Of a DNA stretch of 64,000 nucleotides, positions 1 to 7,455 are shown piece after piece. The stretch is from Rhodopseudomonas palustris (GTDB lineage: Bacteria; Pseudomonadota; Alphaproteobacteria; Rhizobiales; Xanthobacteraceae). Below the pieces are notes generated by a model. That model did not search any database. It saw only the letters and a list, made by a program, of their open reading frames with translations, and had not been told where the DNA came from. Position 1 is the stretch's first letter, and each line of letters begins with the position of its first letter. Position numbers and translations under genes: made by a program. The stretch is taken from contig NZ_QKQS01000023.1 in the NCBI RefSeq assembly GCF_003226555.1, positions 1,121,263 to 1,185,262 of the forward strand, in the 5' to 3' direction.

Positions 1-1145
1 GTCTTGCGGGCCTGGTCGACCGCATCATTGGCGATCCGCGCCGATTCCTGGACCTGACGGCTGATCTCGGAGATCGAGGACGACATTTCCTCGGTCGCCG
101 ACGCGACAGACTGCACATTGGCCGAGGCTTGTTCGGAAGCCGCCGCCACTGCGGTGGTGAGCTCTTCGGCGTGGCCGGCGGTTGCAGTCAGCGTTCCGGC
201 GGATGCCTCGAGTTCGGTCGACGCCGACGACACCGTCTCGACGATCTGGCCGATTGCGGCTTCGAACTGGCGGGTGGCGGAGTCGACACGCTGGCCGCGC
301 GCGATCTTCGCCTCGGCTTCACGTGCCGCGGCTTCGTCGGCGGCCTTCTTGGCGATCAGCGCTTCTTTGAAAACCTGCAGCGAATCCGCCATCGCGCCGA
401 TCTCGGTGCTGACACCCCGATAAGGTACATCGGCCGAGAGATCACCCTGACCCAGCGCCTGCATCGGCTTGATGATCGAGCCGATGCCGGATGTGATGTC
501 GCGGATCACCATCACGCTGGCGATGACGCCGACTGTGATCGCCAGGCCGAGGATCGTCATCACGATGAAGAACGCCGAACTGTAGGTCGCAGCCGCCGCC
601 GAGCTGGCGTCGCTAGCACCCTTGTTGTTCAACGTGATGTCCTTCTGCATCACAGCATCCATCTGATTCGCGAGCGGATTTAAAGTTCCCGACAGCAGGT
701 TCACGCCCTCGATCGAAATCTGGCCATTGTGGCTCTTACGTGAAAAATCGAGCAGCTTCGGCGCCGCGGCTCTGTATTTGTCCCAGAGATCGACCCAATC
801 CTGATAGATTTGTTTCTCTTCGGACGACGAAATCAGCAGCTCATAGGCTTTCTGCTCGGTCTTGATCTTTTCCTCGATGGTCGCGATCTGCTTCTCCAGC
901 TTGGACATCGCCTCGTCGCTGGTTTCCAGCAGGTGATCGCGAAGTCTCATCCGGTAGTAAAGAACGCTCGACCGCATTTCGCCCAGAAGCGTCACCGTCG
1001 GCAACCAGTTGGTAGTGATCTCTACCGTGTTGGCGTTCATCGAACTTAGTTTGAGCAAGCTGACCGCGCCGAGCCCGGACAGAGCAATCAGCAGCATTGC
1101 GACGAGCGACGTGATTTTGGTTCGGATCGAGATTTTTGACAGCAT
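1..1145 (-). CDS. Methyl-accepting chemotaxis protein, C-terminus beyond window edge
   Basis: A transmembrane chemoreceptor that would signal to CheA/CheW. About 381 residues are visible, reading from ATG at 1145 to the window edge with no stop. A first membrane segment lies near residues 11-31, then a mostly helical extracytoplasmic region (about 32-190, like a four-helix-bundle ligand domain), a second membrane segment near 191-213, a HAMP domain near 214-265, and then the start of the long coiled-coil signalling domain with repeated Ala/Glu/Ser heptads. The highly conserved hairpin tip that binds CheA/CheW lies outside the window. The ligand cannot be deduced. The start is the only good one before the first membrane helix. 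Confidence 0.9.
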   Translation of the reverse strand, partial: MLSKISIRTKITSLVAMLLIALSGLGAVSLLKLSSMNANTVEITTNWLPTVTLLGEMRSSVLYYRMRLRDHLLETSDEAMSKLEKQIATIEEKIKTEQKAYELLISSSEEKQIYQDWVDLWDKYRAAAPKLLDFSRKSHNGQISIEGVNLLSGTLNPLANQMDAVMQKDITLNNKGASDASSAAAATYSSAFFIVMTILGLAITVGVIASVMVIRDITSGIGSIIKPMQALGQGDLSADVPYRGVSTEIGAMADSLQVFKEALIAKKAADEAAAREAEAKIARGQRVDSATRQFEAAIGQIVETVSSASTELEASAGTLTATAGHAEELTTAVAAASEQASANVQSVASATEEMSSSISEISRQVQESARIANDAVDQARK

Positions 1146-1526
1146 GGCCTGATTTCCAATTGCCCCAAGGCTTGATGATCTCTGCACGCAAGCGGCTGCC
1201 CCCGGCCGCCCAACATCGGCGGCTGTGGCGTTCGACCGATGTCGTCGCGTGGGAAGAAGCTTTGGATGGCTGTGCTTGTTGTAACGTTAATTTGGAACCC
1301 CGTATCACTACGGGCGTGATTGCGAGGGACGCTTCCGCCGCCAAACCGTCCTCCAAGCTAGACCATGGATACGCCAAGCAGGCCGGGTCGGCGCTAACGG
1401 ACGTGAGCCGGAGGCGCAGGTCGCGCGAACCGGTGCTTTTACTTGCCGCGCCAGTTGTGTAAGTCAGCCGGAGCCAAAAGCAGTCTCGACCGTTATGCGA
1501 AACGACGTCGTGAAGGGATGCGGTGA
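1146..1526. other. Intergenic region between divergent MCP and permease genes
   Basis: About 380 bp without a convincing gene. It must hold the promoters of the chemoreceptor (leftward) and the permease (rightward). I see no clear sigma-28, sigma-54 or sigma-70 consensus and no strong hairpin. Open frames here overlap one another on both strands and lack ribosome-binding sites or recognisable protein features. Confidence 0.5.
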
Positions 1527-2672
1527 ATGCGCGCCTCGGAGAACAGCTTCTTCATTCTGCTGCTGATCGGGGCGACCGTCCTGTTCTGCTGGATTCTGTG
1601 GCCGCTTTACGGTGCGGTCCTGTGGGGCATGGTGATCGCGATTCTGTTTGCGCCCTTGAACCGTGGTCTCAATCACGCCTTCGGCTTCCGACGCAATCTT
1701 GCCGCGCTGACGTCGGTCACGATCATCGTGCTGATGGTGCTGCTGCCGCTGTCGTTGCTCGGCGCGGCTTTGGCGCGGGAAGGGGCTGCGACCTACACCA
1801 AGATCGAATCCGGCAACCTCGACCTGCTCAATACGTTGCGGGAGTTGTTGGCTGCCCGGCCGGACTGGATCGGCGATCTGCTCAGCCGATTCGGCGTCGG
1901 CAATCTGTCCGATCTGCAGCAGCGGCTGTCGGCGGTGCTGCTGCGCGGCAGCCAGTATATTGCAGGGCAGGCGCTCGACATCGGCCAAAGCACCTTCGAC
2001 TTCACCGTCAATCTGTTCGTGATGGTGTATCTGCTGTTCTTCCTGCTGCGCGACGGCGATCTGTTGGCGGGGCGAATCCGCCGCGCGATGCCGCTGGGGG
2101 TCGATCACCAGAGCCGGCTGCTCGACAAATTCACCGTGGTGATCCGTGCCACCGTGAAGGGCAACATGTTGATTGCCCTGATTCAAGGCGCCCTCGGCGG
2201 ACTCGCCTTCTATGTGCTCGGCATCAGTGGCGCGCTGATGTGGGCGGTGGTGATGGCGTTTATGTCGCTGCTGCCCGCGGTTGGAGCCGGCATCGTCTGG
2301 TTGCCGATGGCGTTGTATCTGATCGCCACGGGCTCGCTTTGGCACGGCATTGGTCTGATCGTCTGGGGCTCGCTGGTGATCGGCATGGTCGACAATTTCC
2401 TCCGCCCGATCCTGGTCGGCAAGGATACGCGAATGCCGGACTACGTGGTGCTGATCTCCACCCTTGGCGGTCTCGAAGTGTTCGGCCTGAACGGCTTTGT
2501 GATCGGGCCGGTGATCGCCGCGATGTTCATTGCCACCTGGGACATCTATTCGTCCTCACGCCAGGACGCTGGCGACACGCCGCCGATCGGTGCCAGCGCC
2601 GGCCCGGTCGAGGCAGTGCCGGCGACGACCAGCGCGATCCGTAGCGATCGCGGCACGACGCCTGTCGCCTAA
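1527..2672 (+). CDS. AI-2E family transporter (PerM/UPF0118 permease)
   Basis: A 381-residue polytopic inner-membrane protein of the AI-2E/PerM family. Two hydrophobic segments open the protein (about residues 8-45), followed by a further one near 60-80, a soluble middle domain (about 85-160), and a cluster of C-terminal membrane segments (about 165-355) with the family-typical PxxVG and LxGxxVFGxxGxxxGP-like pattern near the end (GGLEVFGLNGFVIGP). Family members export small molecules or ions; the substrate is rarely known and cannot be told here. An AAGGG ribosome-binding site sits about 9 bases before the ATG. The stop overlaps the stop of the convergent chrR gene. Confidence 0.88.
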   Translation: MRASENSFFILLLIGATVLFCWILWPLYGAVLWGMVIAILFAPLNRGLNHAFGFRRNLAALTSVTIIVLMVLLPLSLLGAALAREGAATYTKIESGNLDLLNTLRELLAARPDWIGDLLSRFGVGNLSDLQQRLSAVLLRGSQYIAGQALDIGQSTFDFTVNLFVMVYLLFFLLRDGDLLAGRIRRAMPLGVDHQSRLLDKFTVVIRATVKGNMLIALIQGALGGLAFYVLGISGALMWAVVMAFMSLLPAVGAGIVWLPMALYLIATGSLWHGIGLIVWGSLVIGMVDNFLRPILVGKDTRMPDYVVLISTLGGLEVFGLNGFVIGPVIAAMFIATWDIYSSSRQDAGDTPPIGASAGPVEAVPATTSAIRSDRGTTPVA

Positions 2673-3331
2673 ATCCCGAACCAGGGCTGCAGCAGCCGGG
2701 CGAACCGGCTCTTGAACCGCAACGGCGCGTCGGTGACGGCAAGGCAGATGCAGTCCTCGCCCGGGCCGGCCTGCGGCTGGTGTTCGGTGCGCTCGTCGGT
2801 CTCGGCGACGTCGCCGCGCCGCATCACGGTGTCACCGTCGTATAGCGATCCGTGCAGCACCAGCGTCAGTTCGCGCCCGGAATGACCGTGCTCCAGCACC
2901 CGCGTGCCGGCCTCGAACCGCAGCATCCGGGCGCGCGGGCCGCAGCCCGGGATGTCGATGGTGATCTGCTGCACGCGCGGCACCAGCCGGGTCCAGCGCA
3001 AACCGGCCAAATCCTTGCCGAGATAGCTGCGCAACGGTTCGGGGATCACGATATCGGAGCGTGGCCGCAGCGCTGTTGCGGGCGTGGCCGAGGGAGTTTC
3101 CGGCTCGGCCTGGGTCCGCGCCAGCACGCTCTGCCACAAGTCCGGAGTTACCTCTGCGGCGGGCAGTGCGTCGAGCATTTCGCCGCCGAGCGCATCGGCG
3201 GTCGCCGCGCGCGCACGGCAATGCGGGCACAGCGCCAAATGCGTGGCGACCAGCAGGCTCGAAGCTTCGTCCAGCGCGCCGGCGGCGTAGCTCAGCAGCA
3301 GATCGTCGCCGATGTGGTGCCGCACCGTCAT
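2669..3331 (-). CDS. chrR: Zinc-binding anti-sigma factor ChrR
   Basis: A 220-residue anti-sigma factor that holds RpoE inactive until singlet oxygen is sensed. The N-terminal zinc-binding anti-sigma domain has His6, His31, Cys35 and Cys38 (H-x3-C-x2-C), the same numbering recalled for Rhodobacter sphaeroides ChrR. The C-terminal cupin domain (about 115-195) carries His148, His150, Glu154 and His184, matching the ChrR-type metal site. It overlaps the upstream sigma gene by 4 bp (ATGA), so translation is coupled and the two proteins are made in matched amounts. Function follows from family knowledge; the residues are seen directly. Confidence 0.95.
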   Translation of the reverse strand: MTVRHHIGDDLLLSYAAGALDEASSLLVATHLALCPHCRARAATADALGGEMLDALPAAEVTPDLWQSVLARTQAEPETPSATPATALRPRSDIVIPEPLRSYLGKDLAGLRWTRLVPRVQQITIDIPGCGPRARMLRFEAGTRVLEHGHSGRELTLVLHGSLYDGDTVMRRGDVAETDERTEHQPQAGPGEDCICLAVTDAPLRFKSRFARLLQPWFGI

Positions 3332-3915
3332 CGCGGCTCTCCGGCGGGCGCATCGAGCGCCGCCCGCAGCTTGCCGAAGGCGAGCCGGATCCGCGACTTC
3401 ACGGTGCCGACCGGCAGGCCAAGCTGCTCGGCGATCTCGCTGTGCGATTGGTTTTCGTAGAACGACAGCATCAAAACACTCTTCTCGTTGAACGACAGCG
3501 TCTCCATCACGTCGCGCACGCGCTGCTCGGCTTCGGTGCGCTCCAGCCGGCGGTCAGGCGGCTCCTCCTCGTCGGGCACGAATGCCGGATCGTTGGGATC
3601 GAAGCCCGGGCGTTTCGCCTGGCGCAGCCGGTCGATGCTGAGATTGCGTGCGATGGTGAAGATCCAGGTCGACGCCGAGGCTCTCGCCGGGTCGAACTGC
3701 GCGGCGCTGCGCCAGACCGACACCATCGTCTCCTGGGTGATCTCTTCGGCCAGTGCCGGATCGCCGCCGCGCCGCGCGAAGTACGATTTCAGGCGCGGTG
3801 CGAAGTGGCGAAACAGCGTCTCGAAGGCGGCGCGGTCCTGCGCGGCCGCGATGCGGACGATGCAGTCCGCCATCTCCGCCGATGGCGGGCGTGGACCGTC
3901 GCGCAATTGATCCAT
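3328..3915 (-). CDS. rpoE: ECF RNA polymerase sigma factor RpoE (ChrR-controlled)
   Basis: A 195-residue group 4 sigma factor. Region 2 spans about residues 24-95 (LFRHFAPRLKSYFARRG, then a Trp-rich segment with FTIARNLSIDRLR), and region 4 about 128-185 with the helix-turn-helix SEIAEQLGLPVGTVKSRI. With ChrR next door this is the singlet-oxygen/photooxidative stress sigma factor; known targets in relatives include phrA, cfaA, rpoH and its own operon. The frame stays open far upstream, but ATG at 3915 fits the family length and has a GGAG site about 8 bases before it. A candidate self-activated promoter is listed at 4136-4165. Confidence 0.93.
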   Translation of the reverse strand: MDQLRDGPRPPSAEMADCIVRIAAAQDRAAFETLFRHFAPRLKSYFARRGGDPALAEEITQETMVSVWRSAAQFDPARASASTWIFTIARNLSIDRLRQAKRPGFDPNDPAFVPDEEEPPDRRLERTEAEQRVRDVMETLSFNEKSVLMLSFYENQSHSEIAEQLGLPVGTVKSRIRLAFGKLRAALDAPAGEPR

Positions 3916-4135
3916 GACGACCGCTCCGTTGCCGGGCGCGCACCGATCCGCAAGACCGCCATGAGGTGCACGCTCTGAACCCTGCAGCCTAACGCGGGAC
4001 GCGGCGATGCGGAGCGCGCCATGTGTCGCGCTCACATGCGCGCGAGTAGTAATCAGGTAGTCGCGCGCGAAGGCCGAATCTGGTGTGCGGAGAATCATGA
4101 GCAGCGAGAGCGTGGTCGGATCGATTGCATTTGCT

Positions 4136-4165
4136 CTGATACGAATCGGCTGATCGTTTGGATCA
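4136..4165 (-). promoter_or_regulatory. Candidate RpoE-dependent promoter of rpoE-chrR
   Basis: Reading leftward, TGATCC (4165-4160) is followed after 18 bases by TATCAG (4141-4136). The -35 hexamer and the spacing match what I recall for the R. sphaeroides RpoE promoter (TGATCC, N18, TAAGA-like); the -10 is weaker. It lies about 220 bp before the rpoE start, so the leader would be long. Autoregulation is typical of rpoE-chrR. Confidence 0.4.
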
Positions 4166-4245
4166 CCGCCATCCCGACAAAAATCGCATGCGGCGCCCGA
4201 GCGCATCAGGCCGGCGCGGCTCACGCGGCTGTGATGGTGAGGCGG

Positions 4246-4275
4246 TGATCCGCCGGAGCCGCCGCTTCGTAAACA
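4246..4275 (+). promoter_or_regulatory. Candidate RpoE-dependent promoter of the 33-residue peptide gene
   Basis: TGATCC at 4246-4251, an 18-base spacer, and TAAACA at 4270-4275. This is a closer match to the recalled RpoE consensus than the one facing rpoE. It ends 30 bases before the start of a tiny gene, giving a short leader that contains GGGAGG. The two TGATCC boxes are about 80 bp apart and face away from each other. Confidence 0.5.
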
Positions 4276-4305
4276 GCGTGCTAACAGCCAACGGGAGGTT
4301 TGATG

Positions 4306-4407
4306 ATGTCGATGTTTCGGAAACTGAACGGCATGGAAGCTGCTGTGATCGGTGGCGCGCTCCTGATGACGCTCGCTCCGCTGGTGCCGTACGCGATGCT
4401 CGGCTGA
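4306..4407 (+). CDS. Small hydrophobic peptide (33 residues), possible RpoE-regulon member
   Basis: A short open frame beginning MSMFRKLNGMEAA and ending in AMLG before TGA. The first part is basic (Arg5, Lys6), and residues about 11-32 form one uncharged hydrophobic segment, so a single-pass membrane peptide is likely. GGGAGG at 4293-4298 lies 7 bases before this ATG; an in-frame ATG 3 bases earlier would be only 4 bases from it. A candidate RpoE promoter precedes it and a strong hairpin follows it, so it appears to be a complete monocistronic unit. I do not recognise the family. The same transcript could also act as a small RNA. Function unknown. Confidence 0.6.
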   Translation: MSMFRKLNGMEAAVIGGALLMTLAPLVPYAMLG

Positions 4408-4453
4408 TCTTCGGCGAAGCAAGCTGACAGTTCGAGCGAACCCGGCCGTTTCT

Positions 4454-4486
4454 GGTGGGCCTGCCGGCAATGCCCGCAGGCCCACC
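4454..4486. terminator. Strong hairpin between convergent genes
   Basis: A perfect 11-bp stem (GGTGGGCCTGC at 4454-4464 with its complement at 4476-4486) around an 11-base loop. It lies between the end of the small peptide gene and the end of the convergent methyltransferase gene. There is no clear T run, so termination on either strand is an inference from position and stability. Confidence 0.55.
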
Positions 4487-4506
4487 GCGGGGGTCGTTCT
4501 CGGCAA

Positions 4507-5115
4507 TCAGTGTCCGCGCCGAAACGTCGCAAACTGAAAGCGCTGCTCGGCGCCCCAAGGCGTTGCATGAATCTCGCGGCGACTGTCGATCATTTCGAAT
4601 TCCGAGCCGAACTCACGTTGCAGGCCGTCGGTATCGTAGCGCATGACCGGCAGGCCGCTGCAACGCTCCGGACCATCGGACGCGAAGGTGCCGATGATCG
4701 CATAGCCACCCGGTGCCACCGCACGCGTGAGTCGCTCGCGATATGATAAGCGACCCGAATCAGCGGTGAGAAAATGAAATGCGGCGCGGTCGTGCCACAG
4801 CGCGTAAGATCGTTTCGGCTGCCACTCGGTGATGTCTGCCACGATCCAATCGACTGTCGCGGCGCGTTCGCCGAGACGTTTCCGGGTCGCCGTGAGCGCT
4901 GCCTCTGACAGGTCGAGCACCGTCAGGTCGCGGTGGCCGCGGTCGAACAGGTGATCCACCAGACGCGACGCGCCGCCGCCGACATCGATGATCGCCGCCT
5001 CTGGCGCCAGTCCCAGAACTGCGATCAGCTCCAGCGAGATCGTCGGCGTATCCTGAAACCAGGATACGTCCTGCTCGCTTTTGGTGGCATAAACGGTCTG
5101 CCAGTGATCGGTCAT
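4507..5115 (-). CDS. Class I SAM-dependent methyltransferase
   Basis: A 202-residue Rossmann-fold methyltransferase. Motif I is IIDVGGGASRLVDHL (about residues 41-55), the acidic end of strand 2 is LTVLDLSEAAL (about 64-74), and motif II/III is seen in DWIVADITEW (about 89-98) and VAPGGYAIIGTF (about 133-144). The small-molecule or protein substrate is unknown; the short length and WFQDTPTISLELI start resemble thiopurine- or tellurite-type methyltransferases. Its start overlaps the stop of the upstream LysR gene by 4 bp, so the two are probably co-transcribed and translationally coupled. Confidence 0.85.
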   Translation of the reverse strand: MTDHWQTVYATKSEQDVSWFQDTPTISLELIAVLGLAPEAAIIDVGGGASRLVDHLFDRGHRDLTVLDLSEAALTATRKRLGERAATVDWIVADITEWQPKRSYALWHDRAAFHFLTADSGRLSYRERLTRAVAPGGYAIIGTFASDGPERCSGLPVMRYDTDGLQREFGSEFEMIDSRREIHATPWGAEQRFQFATFRRGH

Positions 5116-5996
5116 CTGCCCTCCTTGCCGGCGAGTGTCTGGACCAGGACGATGAACTGACGCGCCAACGGGTTGTTGTCACCGGTCGTCAGCGCGTAGA
5201 CGTCGGCGGAGATCGGCGATCCGGCGATCGGCCGATACACCAGATCCTGATGCGCCAGCCTGCTGACGAATTCCGGGATGATGGCGATGCCGAGCCCTGC
5301 GGCGACCAGGCTCGTCAGCGACGTCGATTCGACCGCCTGGTGGGTGACGCGCGGCGCGTAGCCTGCCTCGAAGCAACACTGCCACAAATATTTCGCGAAC
5401 TGCGAGTCCTCCAGCCGCAGAAACACGAAACTCTCGTCCCGGAGATCCGCCAGCGTCACTTTCCTGGCCGATAGCGGATGACCTTTCGGCAGCACCAGCC
5501 GGACCGATTCCCGCCACGCCAGTTCGCTGGTGATCTCGGCGTCCTGCGGCGGGCAGCGCAGGAAGCTCACGTCGGTCTGGCCGGATTTCAGCGCCGTCAC
5601 TTGCCGGTCGGGCGACATCTCGTGGATGCGGAGATCGACGTTCGGATAGTTGAGCGCAAACTGCTGGATCGCTCGCCCGAGCGGGCCGGTCAGCACTGAT
5701 CCGGTCAGCCCGACATTGAGAATGCCGGCGGTGCCGGCGCCGATCGAGCGGGCGCGCTGCACGGCGGTTTCGGCCCGCTCCAGAATGGCCAATGCCTGCT
5801 TCAGAAAGTCTTCGCCGGCCCGGGTCAAGGCGACGCGGCGGGTGGTCCGCTCGAACAACGGAGTGCCGATCTCGGCCTCCAGGTCCCTGATCTGCTGACT
5901 GAGCGGCGGCTGCGCCACCCCGAGGCTGTCGGCGGCGGCGGTGAAGTTCAGGTGCCGCGCCACGGCGGCGAAATAGCGGAGATGGCGGATTTCCAT
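5112..5996 (-). CDS. LysR-family transcriptional regulator
   Basis: A 294-residue LysR regulator. The winged helix-turn-helix occupies about residues 1-60 (EIRHLRYFAAVARHLNFTAA, PPLSQQIRDLE), and the rest is the two-lobed effector-binding domain (about 90-290). The N-terminal half resembles the BenM/CatM type. It is transcribed divergently from a DctA-type transporter gene, with about 100 bp between the two start codons, and an inverted repeat lies in that gap. By the usual LysR logic it controls the transporter-allE-allA operon and probably itself. The inducer is unknown; a ureide or carboxylate is a reasonable guess from the neighbours. Confidence 0.92.
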   Translation of the reverse strand: MEIRHLRYFAAVARHLNFTAAADSLGVAQPPLSQQIRDLEAEIGTPLFERTTRRVALTRAGEDFLKQALAILERAETAVQRARSIGAGTAGILNVGLTGSVLTGPLGRAIQQFALNYPNVDLRIHEMSPDRQVTALKSGQTDVSFLRCPPQDAEITSELAWRESVRLVLPKGHPLSARKVTLADLRDESFVFLRLEDSQFAKYLWQCCFEAGYAPRVTHQAVESTSLTSLVAAGLGIAIIPEFVSRLAHQDLVYRPIAGSPISADVYALTTGDNNPLARQFIVLVQTLAGKEGR

Positions 5997-6003
5997 CCCT
6001 CAA

Positions 6004-6036
6004 TCATATGCCAAACGTCTCAATCGAGACATATGA
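6004..6036. promoter_or_regulatory. Inverted repeat in LysR/transporter divergent gap, candidate operator
   Basis: TCATATG at 6004-6010 and CATATGA at 6030-6036 form inverted arms; inside them GTCTC-AATC-GAGAC (6017-6030) is a second palindrome. The sequence lies 8 bases upstream of the LysR start codon and about 65 bases before the preferred transporter start. Position and symmetry fit a LysR recognition region, though it is not a textbook T-N11-A box. Confidence 0.45.
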
Positions 6037-6101
6037 AATATTTGACGTCTAGAAACTCAGCAGTGATTGTTTCTCAGGCTCCAGATCCCGGGAACATTCC
6101 G

Positions 6102-7409
6102 ATGAAGCGGTTTTTCGCGTCGCTGTTTGGGCAGGTGGTCACTGCCCTCGTGCTTGGTGTCGTTGTCGGTGCGGCGTGGCCTGAGGTCGGGGTCGCGCTG
6201 AAGCCGCTCGGCGACCTGTTCATCAAACTGATCAAGTTCGCAATCGCCCCGCTTGTGTTCGGCGTGGTGGTCAACGGCATCGTCGGCGCCGGCGATCTGA
6301 AGAAGGTCGGGCGGGTCGGGCTGAAATCGCTGATCTACTTCGAGGCGGTGACGACAGTGGCGCTCGCGCTCGGCATCGTGCTGGCCTATGTGTTCCAACC
6401 CGGCGCCGGAATGAACGTCAACACGGCGACGCTGGATAGTTCGGCGCTCGCCGGCTACAGCAGCCACGTCAAGGAAGTCACCGGCTTCACCGACTTCCTG
6501 ATGCGGCTGGTGCCGACCACCTTCGTCGACGCCTTTGCCAAGGGCGACGTGCTGCAGGTGCTGATCATCGCGATCCTGTTCGGCGCCGGCTTGTCGCTGC
6601 TCGGCGAGCGCGGCAAGCCGCTGGCCGACAGCATCGAGCGCATCACCGAGGTGCTGTTCAAGATCATCGGCATCATCGTCAAGCTGGCGCCGCTCGGCGT
6701 GCTCGGCGCGGTGTCGTTCACGGTGGCCAAATACGGCATCGGCTCGCTCAAGCAGCTCGGCCTGCTGGTCGGCCTGTTCTACGCCGGCGTCGCGCTGTTC
6801 GTGTTCGTGATCCTCGGCGGCATCATGCGGCTGGCGGGTTTCAGTCTGATCAAGCTGCTGGCCTACTTGCGCGAAGAATTGACGGTGGTGGCCGGCACCG
6901 CGTCGTCGGATAGCGTGCTGCCGCAGGTGATGCGCAAGCTGGAGCGGCTCGGCATCAAGGACTCTACGGTCGGTCTGGTGATCCCGACCGGCTACTCGTT
7001 CAATCTCGACGCATTCTCGTTGTATCTGACGCTGGCGACGGTGTTCATCGCCCAGGCCACCAACACGCCATTGTCGTTCGGCCATCTGCTGGTGATCCTG
7101 GGCATCGCGCTGCTCACCTCGAAGGGGGCTCATGGCGTCCCCGGCTCGGCGATCGTGGTGCTGGCCGCAACGCTGTCGGCAGTGCCGGATATCCCGCTGA
7201 TCGGTTTGGTATTGGTGCTGTCGGTCGACTGGTTCGTCGGCATCGCCCGCGCGCTCGGCAATCTGGTCGGCAATTGCGTGGCGACCGTGGTGATCGCCGC
7301 ATGGGAAGGCGATATCGACCGGGCCCAGGCGAAACGCGTGCTGAACGGCGAGGTCACCACCGACACTGCGGCGATCCTGGATGCGCCGGTCGCGGAAGCC
7401 ACCGCCTGA
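6102..7409 (+). CDS. DctA-type dicarboxylate:cation symporter
   Basis: A 435-residue inner-membrane secondary transporter of the glutamate/C4-dicarboxylate (DAACS) family. Eight membrane segments are expected. The family signatures are present: the Ser-rich hairpin around TASSDSVLP (about residues 265-273) and the cation/substrate site GLVIPTGYSFNLDAFSLYLT in pieces near 290-310, plus the SKGAHGVPGSAIVVLAATL helix near 340-360. Classic DctA carries succinate, malate and fumarate. Here the gene lies 46 bp before allE and allA, so a ureide-derived carboxylate is possible. ATG at 6102 gives the family length; an in-frame ATG at 6033 would add 23 residues and lie inside the palindrome. Confidence 0.92.
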   Translation: MKRFFASLFGQVVTALVLGVVVGAAWPEVGVALKPLGDLFIKLIKFAIAPLVFGVVVNGIVGAGDLKKVGRVGLKSLIYFEAVTTVALALGIVLAYVFQPGAGMNVNTATLDSSALAGYSSHVKEVTGFTDFLMRLVPTTFVDAFAKGDVLQVLIIAILFGAGLSLLGERGKPLADSIERITEVLFKIIGIIVKLAPLGVLGAVSFTVAKYGIGSLKQLGLLVGLFYAGVALFVFVILGGIMRLAGFSLIKLLAYLREELTVVAGTASSDSVLPQVMRKLERLGIKDSTVGLVIPTGYSFNLDAFSLYLTLATVFIAQATNTPLSFGHLLVILGIALLTSKGAHGVPGSAIVVLAATLSAVPDIPLIGLVLVLSVDWFVGIARALGNLVGNCVATVVIAAWEGDIDRAQAKRVLNGEVTTDTAAILDAPVAEATA

Positions 7410-7455
7410 CGGCGGGGGCTGCCGACAAAAGATAAAAGATCATGGGAGAGGCCCG

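Noticed and set aside
1464-2345. A 293-codon leftward frame opposite the AI-2E permease
   Set aside because: Gln/His/Arg-rich shadow of a polytopic membrane protein gene.
3916-4506. A long N-terminal extension of the sigma factor (frame open to 4506)
   Set aside because: The extension would double the protein, has no family similarity, and runs across the two TGATCC boxes, the small peptide gene and the hairpin.
6057-7133. A 358-codon leftward frame opposite the DctA-type gene
   Set aside because: Gln/Asp/His-rich translation typical of the antisense of a membrane protein; no start signals.
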